Assembly: GCF_003050615.1 (NCBI RefSeq)
Contig: NZ_NWBU01000009.1
Location: 62,001-126,000 of the forward strand
Length of the DNA: 64,000 bases
Origin: Sphingomonas oleivorans
GTDB taxonomy: Bacteria > Pseudomonadota > Alphaproteobacteria > Sphingomonadales > Sphingomonadaceae
Direction: 5' to 3'
Positions 1-8,794 of this stretch are shown here, in pieces. The notes under the pieces were generated by a model. It did no database searches. It saw only the letters and a program-made list of their open reading frames with translations, and was not told the origin of the DNA. How positions within the stretch are numbered: the first letter of the stretch is position 1; the number at the start of each line of letters is the position of its first letter. The translations under genes and the position numbers were made by a program.

Positions 1-648
1 GATCGTTTCGGCGGTGGCGGCTATGGCGGTGGTGATCGCTTTGGTGGCGGCGGCGATCGCTTCGGCGGCGGCGGCTATGGCGGCGGCGGCGGTGGTTTCC
101 GCGGCGGCGGTGGCGGCGGCGGTCGCGGAATGCCCGCCCAGGTCATCGGCGAGGGCAAGGGCGTCGTCAAATTCTTCAATGCGCAGAAGGGCTTCGGCTT
201 CATCGTTCGTGATGATGGCGGCGAGGATGTGTTCGTCCACATCTCTGCGGTCGAACAGGCGGGCCTGACCGGCCTGGCTGACGGCCAGCCGCTGGCATTC
301 ACGCTCGTCGATCGCGGCGGCCGCATTTCGGCGACCGACCTCAAGATCGAGGGTGAGCCGCTGCCGGTGGAAGAGCGTGCTCCGCGCGATGCCGCCGCTG
401 CCGGCGGCGGTCGTGGCCCGCAGCGCCAGCTCACCGGCGAGAAGGCCACCGGCACGGTGAAGTTCTTCAACGCCATGAAGGGCTTCGGCTTCATCCAGCG
501 TGATGATGGCCAGCCGGACGCGTTCGTCCACATCTCCGCCGTCGAGCGTGCGGGGATGACGAACCTGAACGAGGGCGACCGGCTCGAGTTCGAGCTCGAG
601 GTCGATCGTCGCGGCAAATATGCGGCGGTGAACCTCAGCGGGATCTGA
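1..648 (+). CDS. Glycine-rich double cold-shock-domain protein (5' partial)
   Basis: The frame is open from the first base of the window, so the start lies upstream. The visible part opens with about 42 residues of Gly/Arg/Phe/Tyr repeats (DRFGGGG, GGYGGG, GFRGGGG), an RGG-like RNA-binding tail. Two cold-shock domains follow, each with the RNP1-type motif KGFGFI and the RNP2-type motif FVHIS, joined by a linker rich in Arg/Ala/Gly. Such proteins bind single-stranded RNA or DNA and act as RNA chaperones in the cytoplasm. An internal ATG at 130 would leave just the two domains, but the repeat codons continue in frame before it. An intrinsic terminator follows the stop. Confidence 0.9.
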   Translation, partial: DRFGGGGYGGGDRFGGGGDRFGGGGYGGGGGGFRGGGGGGGRGMPAQVIGEGKGVVKFFNAQKGFGFIVRDDGGEDVFVHISAVEQAGLTGLADGQPLAFTLVDRGGRISATDLKIEGEPLPVEERAPRDAAAAGGGRGPQRQLTGEKATGTVKFFNAMKGFGFIQRDDGQPDAFVHISAVERAGMTNLNEGDRLEFELEVDRRGKYAAVNLSGI

Positions 649-673
649 CGAAAGTCACTTCTCCGGGACAAAG

Positions 674-710
674 GGCCCGGTCCGTCACATGGCGGGCCGG
701 GCCTTTTTCT
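674..710 (+). terminator. Intrinsic terminator of the cold-shock gene
   Basis: An 11-bp GC-rich stem with one G-U pair (arms 674-684 and 693-703) and an 8-base loop is followed by five T residues, 26 bases after the stop codon. Confidence 0.85.
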
Positions 711-997
711 TTGGCGGGATGGAGGCGAGGGCTTCCGGCCACTCCGTTGCCCCGGCGTATGAGCATCGTCGCGCTGAACTTGTTTCAGGGTCCACCCTCC
801 AACCCACGCGACGGTGCGGATGAGGCATGGATGCCGAAACAAGTTCGGCATGACGGAAGCAATTGTGCGACGGGCTGCACAATTGCTTTGCCTGCCGCTT
901 TGCCTGCGCAGGGATGACGATCAGGGCCGGGCGACGGGTGGTTGTTCCGCCGGTCCGGCCCATTATGGTCGGGCCAGCAAAGTTCCAAGGAATTCAG
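711..997. repeat. Gene-free stretch with composite palindromic repeats
   Basis: No gene is supported here. The stretch contains an inverted repeat with arms at 776-786 and 836-846 (gaacttgtttc / gaaacaagttc). It also holds a perfect 12-bp hairpin with arms at 857-868 and 877-888 (aagcaattgtgc / gcacaattgctt), and then a 'gcctgcgcagggatgac' unit near 902-918. The layout resembles the short intergenic repeat mosaics common in sphingomonads. The promoter of the following peptidase gene must lie at the right end. Confidence 0.6.
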
Positions 998-3844
998 ATG
1001 CGCCGATCCTTTCTCGTCCTGCTTCCGTTTTTCGCTTCGGCCGTCAGCATTTCCGCCATCGCTGCTGCGCCCCCGTCCTTCGCGGCGACGCAGGCCGTTC
1101 CCACCGCCGATCTCGTCGCCCATGTCGATATCCCCTATCGCCAGTTCATGCTGAAGAACGGGCTGCGCGTGGTGGTGCACACCGATCGCAAGGCGCCGAT
1201 CGTGGCGGTTTCCGTCTGGTATCATGTCGGATCGAAGGATGAGCCGAAGGGTAAGACCGGCTTCGCCCATCTGTTCGAGCATCTGATGTTCAACGGATCG
1301 GAAAATGCTCCAGGCGACTTTTTCGAGCCGCTCAAGCGGATCGGCGCGACCAATCTGAACGGCACCACCTCCTTCGACCGGACCAATTATTTCGAAACGG
1401 TGCCGACGCCCGCGCTCGAAACCGCCTTGTTCCTGGAAAGCGACCGCATGGGCCATCTGCTCGGCGCGGTGACGCAGCAGACTCTCGATAATCAGCGCGG
1501 CGTCGTCCAGAATGAGAAAAGGCAGGGCGACAACCAGCCCTATGGTCTCGTCCGCTATGCGTTGTTCGAGGGGCTGTTTCCCGAAGATCATCCCTATCGC
1601 CATGCGACGATCGGATCGATGGCCGATCTGGACGCAGCCAGCCTGGATGATGTGAAGAACTGGTTCCGCGCCAAATATGGGCCGAACAATGCCGTGCTGG
1701 TGCTGGCCGGCGATATCGATGTCGAAACCGCCAAGCCGCTGGTCGAGAAATATTTCGGGGATATAGCAAGCGGGCCGACCGTGCCGCGCATTCCGGCGCC
1801 GGTGCCGACTCTGGCCGCGCCGAAGAGTGAGACGCTGCACGATCGCGTCGCCACTACGCGAATCTATCGTGCCTGGACGGTGCCGGGGCTGGCCGATCCG
1901 GACCGGGTGCCGCTCTCGGTCGGTGCGGCGGTGCTGGGCGGCCTTTCCAGCTCGCGGCTCGACAATATCCTCGTGCGGCAGGAGAAGATCGCGGTCGCCG
2001 TCTCGGCGGGCACCTCTCCCTTCGAGAGCGTGGGCCTGTTCCAGATATCGGCGGATGTGAAGCCGGGCGTCGATCCGGCGTTTGTCTCCCGCCGGCTGGA
2101 CGAGATTGTCGCGCAATATCTCAAGGAGGGGCCGACCGCGGATGAGGTCCAGCGCGTCGTGACGAGCCAGGTCGCGGGCGAGATTGCCGGGCTGGAGGCG
2201 ATCGGCGGCTTCGGCGGCAAGGCCGTGGCGCTGGCGCAGGGTGCGCTCTATTTCGACGATCCGGGCCGCTACAAGAAGGATCTTGCGGCCTATGCAGCGG
2301 TAACGCCCGCGGCAGCCAGGGCGGCGCTTGCCAAATGGATCGGCCGGCCGGCCTATCAGCTCACCGTCGCACCCGGCGAGCGCGGCGCTTATGAGGAGGC
2401 GAAGAAGGCGGATGAGGCTAAGCCCGCCGCGCCGCCCGTGCCGGACCAGCCGCAGGCGAAGCCCGCGCCGCGCAAGGTGACGATGCCGGAAGTAGGTAAG
2501 ATCCCCGACTTCGATTTCCCGGATGTCGAGCGGACGAAGCTCTCCAACGGCATAGGGATCATCTATGCCCGGCGCGCCGCCGTGCCGATGACGCGCGTGC
2601 AATTGAGCTTCGATGCCGGCAATGCCGCCGATCCGAAGGACCGGCTGGGCACCCAGTCGCTGATGCTGGCGCTGCTCGACGAGGGGACCAAAGGCCGCAG
2701 CTCGGTCGAGATCGCCGAGGCGCAGGAGCGGCTGGGCGCATCGATCGGGGCGAGCGCCTCGATGGACCGCACGAGCATCGGCCTGTCCGCGCTCACGCCC
2801 AATCTCGCGCCGTCGCTGGATCTGCTCGCCGATATCGCGCGCAACCCCGCCTTCGCGCCTGCCGAGGTGGAGCGGTTGCGCGGCCAGCAGCTCGCCCGCA
2901 TCGCGCAGGAAATGGCACAGCCTCAGGGCCTTGCGCTGCGCGCGCTGCCGCCGCTGCTTTATGGCGAGGCGCATCCTTATGGTGCGCCTTTCACCGGCAC
3001 GGGCGATCCGGCGGTGGTGGCGAAGCTGACGCGCGACGAACTGATCGCCTTCCATCGGCGCTGGCTGCGGCCGGACAATCTCACCATCCTGGTGGTGAGC
3101 GACGCGCCGCTGGCGGATCTCGTGCCGCTGCTCGAACGCAATTTCGGCGACTGGGCGGCGAGCGGGCCGCGCGGCACCAAGGATTTCGCGGTAGCGACGC
3201 CCGCCGTCACGCCGCGCATCCTTCTGATCGACCGGCCGGGATCGCCCCAGTCGCTGATCCTGGGCGGCGCGCTGCTGCCGGTGAAGGGCAGGGACGAGCT
3301 TCTGCCGCTGCTTGCGGCGAACGAGGTGCTGGGCGGCGATTTCCTGTCGCGGCTCAATATGGACCTGCGCGAGAGCAAGGGCTGGGCCTATGGCGCGAGC
3401 AGTTCTGTCAGCCGTGTTGCGGAAACCGTGCCCTTCATCGTCTCAGCTCCGGTGCAGGCGGACAGGACGGGCGCCTCGATCGCGGCGATGGTGGCGGACA
3501 TAGGCGAATTCGTCACCAGCAAGGGCGTCACCCAGGCGGAGCGCGACCGCACGATCACGGGCAATGTCCGCGAGCTTCCGGGCGGCTTCGAGACGGCATC
3601 GGCCGTTCTTTCGGGCATGCAGAACAATATGCTCTATGACCGGCCGGACGATTATTATGACGGCCTCGCCGATCGCTATCGGGCGCTCGGTGCGGCGGAT
3701 CTGGACCGGGCGGCGCGTGCCGCCTTCGATCCGGGCAGGCTCATCTGGGTGGTCGTGGGGGATGCGAAGACGGTGCGGCCGCAGCTTGATGCGCTCAAGC
3801 TTCCGGTCGAGACGGTCGCGGCCGCGAAACAAGGGAAAGAATGA
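998..3844 (+). CDS. M16 family zinc metallopeptidase, two-domain, exported
   Basis: 948 residues. An ATG at 998 preceded by AAGG fits better than the upstream in-frame GTG, because the protein then begins with a signal peptide (MRRSFLVLLP..., Ala-rich to about residue 30). The N-terminal peptidase half carries the inverted zinc motif HLFEH at 91-95, with a distal Glu in the NQRGVVQNEKR segment. The C-terminal half (from about 510) has the same fold signature but no HxxEH, as in two-domain pitrilysin/PqqL-like proteins where it shapes the substrate chamber. It probably degrades peptides in the periplasm. Its TGA overlaps the start of the next small ORF. Confidence 0.9.
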   Translation: MRRSFLVLLPFFASAVSISAIAAAPPSFAATQAVPTADLVAHVDIPYRQFMLKNGLRVVVHTDRKAPIVAVSVWYHVGSKDEPKGKTGFAHLFEHLMFNGSENAPGDFFEPLKRIGATNLNGTTSFDRTNYFETVPTPALETALFLESDRMGHLLGAVTQQTLDNQRGVVQNEKRQGDNQPYGLVRYALFEGLFPEDHPYRHATIGSMADLDAASLDDVKNWFRAKYGPNNAVLVLAGDIDVETAKPLVEKYFGDIASGPTVPRIPAPVPTLAAPKSETLHDRVATTRIYRAWTVPGLADPDRVPLSVGAAVLGGLSSSRLDNILVRQEKIAVAVSAGTSPFESVGLFQISADVKPGVDPAFVSRRLDEIVAQYLKEGPTADEVQRVVTSQVAGEIAGLEAIGGFGGKAVALAQGALYFDDPGRYKKDLAAYAAVTPAAARAALAKWIGRPAYQLTVAPGERGAYEEAKKADEAKPAAPPVPDQPQAKPAPRKVTMPEVGKIPDFDFPDVERTKLSNGIGIIYARRAAVPMTRVQLSFDAGNAADPKDRLGTQSLMLALLDEGTKGRSSVEIAEAQERLGASIGASASMDRTSIGLSALTPNLAPSLDLLADIARNPAFAPAEVERLRGQQLARIAQEMAQPQGLALRALPPLLYGEAHPYGAPFTGTGDPAVVAKLTRDELIAFHRRWLRPDNLTILVVSDAPLADLVPLLERNFGDWAASGPRGTKDFAVATPAVTPRILLIDRPGSPQSLILGGALLPVKGRDELLPLLAANEVLGGDFLSRLNMDLRESKGWAYGASSSVSRVAETVPFIVSAPVQADRTGASIAAMVADIGEFVTSKGVTQAERDRTITGNVRELPGGFETASAVLSGMQNNMLYDRPDDYYDGLADRYRALGAADLDRAARAAFDPGRLIWVVVGDAKTVRPQLDALKLPVETVAAAKQGKE

Positions 3845-4149
3845 TGTCGAACGTGGATGGCGCCTGGGATTGCGTGGTGAAGTCGCCAATGGGGGACCAG
3901 CCATTCGTGCTGACCGTGAAGAGCGCGGGCGACCGCTTCTCCGGATCAGCTTCGGGCGCGCTGGGATCGCTGGAGATTCCCGACGGGATGGTCGAGGGCG
4001 ACACGATCAAATGGTCGATGTCGGTGAAGGCGCCTTTTCCGACGACGGTGCGCTGTCAGGCGAGCGTGTCGGGCGATCGGATCGAGGGCGATGTGATCGC
4101 CGGGATTTTCGGCACCTTCCCGGTGACGGGCGTGCGGATGCCGGCCTGA
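3841..4149 (+). CDS. Small conserved-type hypothetical protein
   Basis: 102 residues, not recognised with certainty. It starts with a double ATG at 3841/3844 that overlaps the stop of the M16 gene, so it is translationally coupled to it. The sequence alternates short beta-prone segments (WDCVVKSP, PFVLTVKSAG, TIKWSMSV, VRCQASVSG, RIEGDVIAG) with glycine turns and looks like a small beta-barrel or lipocalin-like fold. It has no signal peptide. The two Cys residues (about 11 and 77) are not in a known motif. High GC3 supports real coding. Confidence 0.7.
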   Translation: MMSNVDGAWDCVVKSPMGDQPFVLTVKSAGDRFSGSASGALGSLEIPDGMVEGDTIKWSMSVKAPFPTTVRCQASVSGDRIEGDVIAGIFGTFPVTGVRMPA

Positions 4150-4185
4150 TCTTCCCATGGCCGCCCGGAGGCGGGCAGGGGATTA

Positions 4186-5268
4186 TCAGTCGAAGAACAG
4201 CCGGGTCACATGGCCCATCTTGCGGCCGGGGCGGGGATCGCCCTTGCCGTAGAGATGGAGATGCGCGCTGCGTTCCGCGAGGATCGACAGCCAGTCATTG
4301 GCGGCAGCCCCGATCAGGTTGCGCATCTCGACGCGATTCGCCGCCAGCGCGGTCGATCCGAGCGGAAGCCCGCACACGGCGCGGATATGATTCTCGAATT
4401 GCGAGGTGATCGCGCCTTCGATCGTCCAATGGCCGCTATTATGGACGCGCGGCGCCATTTCGTTGAACACCGGGCCCTCGGCGCCCGCGAAAAATTCGAA
4501 TGCCATCACGCCGACATAGCCGAGCGCATCGGCGATGCGCCGCGCGAGTGCCGAGGCTTCCCCGAGCTGATCGAGAACGATGCCGCTGGAGGGCACGGTC
4601 GACAGATCGAGGATGCCGGCGGCGTGGAAGTTGGTGACGGGATCCCACAGCGCCGTCTCGCCATCCGCGCCGCGCGCGAGGAGGATTGAATATTCGCGGT
4701 CGAAGGCGACGAAGCCTTCGAGGATGGCCGGAGCCCCGCCGATCGCTTCCCATGCGGCCCCAGCATCGTCGGGGTGCATGATGCGGGCCTGACCCTTGCC
4801 ATCATAGCCCATGCGGCGCGTCTTGAGGATGGCGGGCGTGCCGATCGCGGCCAGCGCCTCCTTCAGCCCATCGAGCGAGTCGATGGCGCGATAGGGGGCG
4901 GTGCGCCCGCCCAGGCCGGTGACGAAGTCCTTTTCGTTCAGCCGGTCCTGCGCGACTTCGAGCGCGCGCGGCGTGGGATGAATGGGCGTGCAGCCGCCGG
5001 CCGCCCCGAGCCGGACGAGTGCTGCCGCATCGACATTCTCGAACTCATAGGTGACGACATCGACCCGCGCGGCGAAGGCGGCGAGCGCCGCATCATCGTC
5101 ATAGCGGCCCTGCGTCCAGGCGGCGGAAACCTCGGAGGCGGGCCCGCTCGGCTCGGGCGCATAGATGTGGCAGCGATAGCCGAGATTGGCCGCCGCCATC
5201 GCCAGCATCCGGCCGAGCTGGCCGCCGCCCAAAATGCCGATGGTGGAGCCGGGCGGAACAGGCTTCAT
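4186..5268 (-). CDS. purK: N5-carboxyaminoimidazole ribonucleotide synthase PurK
   Basis: 360 residues, the usual length. It converts aminoimidazole ribonucleotide plus bicarbonate and ATP to N5-CAIR in purine synthesis. The N-terminus has the nucleotide-fold motif [12 protein letters not shown], followed by the ATP-grasp region with [14 protein letters not shown], the [11 protein letters not shown] segment and the metal-binding end [15 protein letters not shown]. The start overlaps the stop of purE by four bases (ATGA), so both are translated from one gpmA-purE-purK message. Confidence 0.95.
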   Translation of the reverse strand: MKPVPPGSTIGILGGGQLGRMLAMAAANLGYRCHIYAPEPSGPASEVSAAWTQGRYDDDAALAAFAARVDVVTYEFENVDAAALVRLGAAGGCTPIHPTPRALEVAQDRLNEKDFVTGLGGRTAPYRAIDSLDGLKEALAAIGTPAILKTRRMGYDGKGQARIMHPDDAGAAWEAIGGAPAILEGFVAFDREYSILLARGADGETALWDPVTNFHAAGILDLSTVPSSGIVLDQLGEASALARRIADALGYVGVMAFEFFAGAEGPVFNEMAPRVHNSGHWTIEGAITSQFENHIRAVCGLPLGSTALAANRVEMRNLIGAAANDWLSILAERSAHLHLYGKGDPRPGRKMGHVTRLFFD

Positions 5269-5741
5269 TCGGGGTCGATCGCCACATTCTCGGTCTGCTT
5301 CGCACGCCAGGCGTCGATCCGGGCGGCGAGCGCGGGATCGGCGGTGGCGGCGATGGCGGCGGCGAGCAGGCCGGCATTGATCGCGCCGGGCTTGCCGATG
5401 GCGAGCGTGCCCACCGGAATGCCGCCGGGCATCTGGACGATCGACAGCAGGCTGTCCATGCCCTTCAGCGCCTTTGATTCCACGGGCACGCCGAGCACGG
5501 GCAGCCGCGTCATCGACGCGGTCATGCCCGGCAGATGCGCCGCCCCGCCAGCACCGGCGATGATCGCGACCAGCCCGCGATCGACCGCCGATTTGGCATA
5601 GTCATAGAGCCGCTCGGGCGTGCGATGCGCGGAGACGACCTTCGTCTCATGCTCCACGCCGAGCTCGGTCAGTATGTCGGCGGCATGGCGCATCGTCTCC
5701 CAATCGGAGCGGCTGCCCATGATGATGCCGATACGCGCCAC
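5265..5741 (-). CDS. purE: N5-carboxyaminoimidazole ribonucleotide mutase PurE (class I)
   Basis: 158 residues. It moves the carboxylate of N5-CAIR to C4, the step after PurK. Visible motifs are [12 protein letters not shown] at the N-terminus, [11 protein letters not shown] with the catalytic His, and [12 protein letters not shown], all typical of class I PurE. The start is GTG at 5741, chosen because a strong GAGGAGG Shine-Dalgarno lies seven bases upstream. That ribosome site overlaps the gpmA stop codon, so the gene sits in an operon behind gpmA. Confidence 0.95.
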   Translation of the reverse strand: MARIGIIMGSRSDWETMRHAADILTELGVEHETKVVSAHRTPERLYDYAKSAVDRGLVAIIAGAGGAAHLPGMTASMTRLPVLGVPVESKALKGMDSLLSIVQMPGGIPVGTLAIGKPGAINAGLLAAAIAATADPALAARIDAWRAKQTENVAIDPE

Positions 5742-5753
5742 GATGATGCCTCC

Positions 5754-6440
5754 TCAGCGCTCGGAGAGATAATAGCGGTCGAGCGCGTTCAGATCCTCGT
5801 CCAGCTCATAGACGATCGGTTGGCCGGTCGGGATTTCGAGGCCGGTGATCTCGGCGTCGCTGATGTGCGAGAGATGCTTGACCAGCGCGCGCAGCGAATT
5901 GCCGTGCGCGGAGATGACGACACGCTTGCCGGCCTTGAGCTCGGGCGCGATCCGCTGCTCCCAATAAGGCAGCACGCGGGCGATCGTGTCCTTCAGGCTT
6001 TCGGTGTTGGGGATGGCGATGCCGGCATAGCGGCGGTCGCGGCCGAGATCCCATTCGCTGCCGGCTTCGAGCACGGGCGGCGGCACATCGAAGCTGCGGC
6101 GCCAGATCTTGACCTGCTCGTCGCCATGGCGGGCGGCGGTCTCGGCCTTGTTGAGGCCGGTGAGGCCGCCATAATGGCGCTCGTTCAGCCGCCAGTCCTT
6201 CTCCACCGGCAGCCACAGCCGGCCCATTGCTTCCAGCGCGATGTTGAGCGTCTTGATCGCGCGCGTTTGCAGGCTGGTGAAGCAATAATCGAAATCGAGC
6301 CCCTTGGAGGCCATCAGCTCGCCCGCTTCCTTGGCTTCGGCGATGCCCAGCTCGGTCAGGTTGACGTCCCACCAGCCGGTGAAGCGATTTTCGAGATTCC
6401 AGGCCGACTGGCCGTGGCGGATCAGGACGAGCGTGGGCAT
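5754..6440 (-). CDS. gpmA: 2,3-bisphosphoglycerate-dependent phosphoglycerate mutase
   Basis: 228 residues. It interconverts 3- and 2-phosphoglycerate in glycolysis and gluconeogenesis. The phosphohistidine motif [10 protein letters not shown] is near the start, followed by the family signature [11 protein letters not shown]. The second catalytic His lies in [15 protein letters not shown]. It heads an apparent operon with purE and purK; its TGA is embedded in the purE ribosome-binding site. Confidence 0.95.
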   Translation of the reverse strand: MPTLVLIRHGQSAWNLENRFTGWWDVNLTELGIAEAKEAGELMASKGLDFDYCFTSLQTRAIKTLNIALEAMGRLWLPVEKDWRLNERHYGGLTGLNKAETAARHGDEQVKIWRRSFDVPPPVLEAGSEWDLGRDRRYAGIAIPNTESLKDTIARVLPYWEQRIAPELKAGKRVVISAHGNSLRALVKHLSHISDAEITGLEIPTGQPIVYELDEDLNALDRYYLSER

Positions 6441-6607
6441 GAGGCGCGATCTCCCGTAGATTTCGGCTCGCCTTAGCGGGCAATGGCGGGTTCGTCATCC
6501 CCGCCATTGCCCAACCGTAAGCCCGTCCTGGGACGCGCTCGCTACCGGCGTGCGCTCACCCTGAGCGCGGTAATTCCTGAACGGCGCTTCGAAGGGGGGA
6601 TGTCGGC

Positions 6608-7732
6608 CTAGCGTTTCAGATCGTCGATCATCTCGTAGAGCGTGCCCAGGCAGTCGCGGGCGAGCTGGATCGAGCGTTCGGGCGACCAGCCATGGACGGC
6701 ATCGGGCAGATCCTCATTGTCCTTGAACGGCATTTCCAGCGTCATCGCGACCGCTCCGAAGCGGTTGGCGAGCTGGTTGGTGGACATGGATAGATTGGCC
6801 TTGCCGGGCTCCGCCGCCTGATAGCCCCGGGCCGTCTGGAAATCGGGCGAGCGGCGGGCGAGCGTGTCGCGGAAGCGATGGTAGAGCGCGCCCTGGCGAT
6901 CGGTCCAGTTGGGGATGCCCTCGAAACCGGCGATGAAGACATAGGGGATCGCCTCGTCGCCATGCACGTCCATCGCGAAATCGACGCCGGTCTCGTCCAT
7001 CTTCGCGCGGACATGAAGCACTTCCGGGCTGCGCTCGGGCGAAGGCTCGTGCCATTCGCGATTGAGGTTCACGCCCGCCGCATTGGTGCGCAGATGGCCG
7101 CGCCGCGATCCGTCCGGATTCATATTGGGCACGATATGGAATGTCGCCTTGTCGCGCAGCGCGCGGGCGACCGGATCATGTTCATCGGTCAGCCGTTCGA
7201 GCGCGCCTTCCATCCACCATTCGGCCATCGTCTCGCCCGGATGCTGGCGGGCATAGAGCCAGATCTGGAGCGGCCCGTCGCCGATTCGCAGATAGTCCAT
7301 CTCCTGGCCGTCCAGCGTGCGGCCGAGCGATTCATAGGCGACGCCGGGAAGGCCGGCGATGGTGGCGACCAGATCATGGTGCCGCTCCATCGAATAGGGC
7401 GCGAAATAGGCGAACCAGACATTGTCCGTCTCGGGCGTGTGACGGATGGTGAGAATGCCGTCCGCATAGTCGGTCGGCACGCGCGTCCATGCGTCGCGGT
7501 CGCTCGACACGCAGGCCGAATAGCCGGGCCAGCCGTCCGGATAGGCGGATTCGCCCGCATTCAGGATGCGCAGCGTCACCGGCCGGCCGGCCGCCCCGGT
7601 CAGGCGGAAATGGAACCATTGGTAGAAATCGGACAGATGATCGGCGACGATCTCCAGATCGAACCGGTCCTCCTCCTGACCCGCGACCCGGATATTGCCG
7701 CTGTCGAAGGCGGCGGAAATGGCTGCACTCAT
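6608..7732 (-). CDS. M14-family zinc carboxypeptidase (cytosolic carboxypeptidase-like)
   Basis: 374 residues with no signal peptide. An N-terminal beta-sandwich typical of cytosolic carboxypeptidases (roughly 1-130) precedes the M14 catalytic domain. Zinc ligands are H164 and E167 in RQHPGET and H257 in DVHGDE; the catalytic Glu is E333 in TLEMPF. Substrate Arg/Asn appear in [15 protein letters not shown]. Bacterial members trim peptides or peptidoglycan fragments, and the natural substrate cannot be told from sequence. The start overlaps the stop of the upstream lipoprotein gene by four bases, so the two are co-expressed. Confidence 0.9.
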   Translation of the reverse strand: MSAAISAAFDSGNIRVAGQEEDRFDLEIVADHLSDFYQWFHFRLTGAAGRPVTLRILNAGESAYPDGWPGYSACVSSDRDAWTRVPTDYADGILTIRHTPETDNVWFAYFAPYSMERHHDLVATIAGLPGVAYESLGRTLDGQEMDYLRIGDGPLQIWLYARQHPGETMAEWWMEGALERLTDEHDPVARALRDKATFHIVPNMNPDGSRRGHLRTNAAGVNLNREWHEPSPERSPEVLHVRAKMDETGVDFAMDVHGDEAIPYVFIAGFEGIPNWTDRQGALYHRFRDTLARRSPDFQTARGYQAAEPGKANLSMSTNQLANRFGAVAMTLEMPFKDNEDLPDAVHGWSPERSIQLARDCLGTLYEMIDDLKR

Positions 7733-8325
7733 TTTATCGTTACCGTCCTGCCCGATTCACCTGGAAAATCCTTGAACAATGCCGCGGCCAGCCGGCGCGC
7801 GGTCGCGGCCGGATCGGCCGCAGGGCTGCCGGCCTGCGCCTCGGTCAGGGCACGGCCTTCCCATATCACCGTGCCTTCCGAGCGGCGCTTGATCTGCACG
7901 GCAAGCTCGGTCGCGACGATCTCGCGCGAACGCGGCCGGCCGAGGGGGAAGCTGATCCCGCCGCTGACGCCGACATTTCCGCCGAACGACCCCCCGCCTA
8001 TGCCGACGGAGACGGGCGAGCGTTCGGCCAGCGCCTCGCGCGTGCCGCGCGTGATGTCGATTATGGCGATCAGCTCCGAGCGGGCGAGGCCCGGCGTGAT
8101 GACGAAGCCATGCTGTGCGAGCTCGGCGGAGACGGCGCCGGCATAGTTGCCGAATTCCAGGCTGGAACGAGCCTTGGGATCGCGCGGCTCGACGCTGATC
8201 TGGGCGGTGGCGATGGGCTGGCCCAGATGGAATCGGGTCACGCGCGTTTCGGGCGCGTTCGACGCGCAGCCGGCCAGCGCCAGCGCGGCGCCGAAGGCGG
8301 CGGCACGAAACAGGGTTACGGTCAT
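7729..8325 (-). CDS. DUF4136-like lipoprotein
   Basis: 198 residues, unknown function. The ATG at 8325 has a good AAGGAGAG site and gives a lipoprotein signal peptide with lipobox LAGC (mature Cys at about residue 20); the open frame extends further upstream but that part is not protein-like. The mature part resembles DUF4136 lipoproteins: a domain starting [12 protein letters not shown] and a Gly-rich hairpin [16 protein letters not shown]. It is probably anchored in the outer membrane or periplasm. Coupled by ATGA overlap to the M14 peptidase gene. Confidence 0.8.
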   Translation of the reverse strand: MTVTLFRAAAFGAALALAGCASNAPETRVTRFHLGQPIATAQISVEPRDPKARSSLEFGNYAGAVSAELAQHGFVITPGLARSELIAIIDITRGTREALAERSPVSVGIGGGSFGGNVGVSGGISFPLGRPRSREIVATELAVQIKRRSEGTVIWEGRALTEAQAGSPAADPAATARRLAAALFKDFPGESGRTVTIK

Positions 8326-8420
8326 TCTCCCTCTCCTTTGGACGGACGAATTTCTCCTGTGCCGATCGGAACGCGCGTTCAACGGATTTTGCTGCATCGG
8401 CCGAGAATTGGGTGCGTGAC

Positions 8421-8449
8421 TTGACTCATTACGCCCCGCCGCATAGGGG
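8421..8449 (+). promoter_or_regulatory. Candidate promoter of rpmJ
   Basis: TTGACT at 8421-8426 and TAGGGG at 8444-8449 are separated by 17 bases, in the divergent gap before rpmJ. The -35 element is good and the -10 is weak. Confidence 0.4.
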
Positions 8450-8498
8450 AGCGCCTCATTTTTCAACATCCAGACCAGAACAGGCAGGCGTTTCGGCC

Positions 8499-8624
8499 AT
8501 GAAGATCCGCAATTCCCTGAAGTCCCTCAAGGGACGTCATCGCGACAATCGCGTGATCCGTCGTCGCGGCCGCACCTACGTCATTAACAAGACGAACCGT
8601 CGCTTCAAGGCGCGCCAGGGCTGA
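8499..8624 (+). CDS. rpmJ: 50S ribosomal protein L36
   Basis: 41 residues, very basic. [19 protein letters not shown] at the start and the [11 protein letters not shown] end match the long (about 41 aa) L36 form that lacks the zinc-binding cysteines, common in alphaproteobacteria. It is a large-subunit ribosomal protein. The ATG at 8499 is chosen because the upstream in-frame extension is not L36-like. The gene is monocistronic and followed by hairpins. Confidence 0.95.
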   Translation: MKIRNSLKSLKGRHRDNRVIRRRGRTYVINKTNRRFKARQG

Positions 8625-8633
8625 TGCCCCGGC

Positions 8634-8656
8634 CCGGCCGCCTGTGAGGCGGCCGG
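8634..8656 (+). terminator. Terminator hairpin after rpmJ
   Basis: A perfect 10-bp GC stem (8634-8643 with 8647-8656) and a three-base loop lie 10 bases after the stop. The T-run is very short. A second 12-bp hairpin with one mismatch (8680-8702) follows, ending in ATTTGT. Confidence 0.6.
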
Positions 8657-8747
8657 CTTAACTGACGGAAAATGGCAACGCCGCCCGTGTATCGACACAG
8701 GCGGCGATTTGTCATGTCCGGTTTCCGTGACCCATCGGCAGGCGCTT

Positions 8748-8784
8748 CCTCCCCTCATCCCCGCTGATGCCGGATGAGGGGAGG
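8748..8784. repeat. Palindromic repeat, terminator-like, at the 3' end of pyk
   Basis: Perfect 13-bp inverted repeat: cctcccctcatcc at 8748-8760 and its complement at 8772-8784, loop 11 bases. It lies just beyond the pyk stop on the minus strand and belongs to the family of intergenic palindromes seen elsewhere in the window. Confidence 0.7.
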
Positions 8785-8794
8785 GGATTGCGGC

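Noticed and set aside
785-3055. Long minus-strand open frame opposite the M16 peptidase gene
   Set aside because: It is the antisense shadow of a high-GC gene; its Arg/His/Gly-rich translation has no domain, and the plus strand has clear peptidase motifs.
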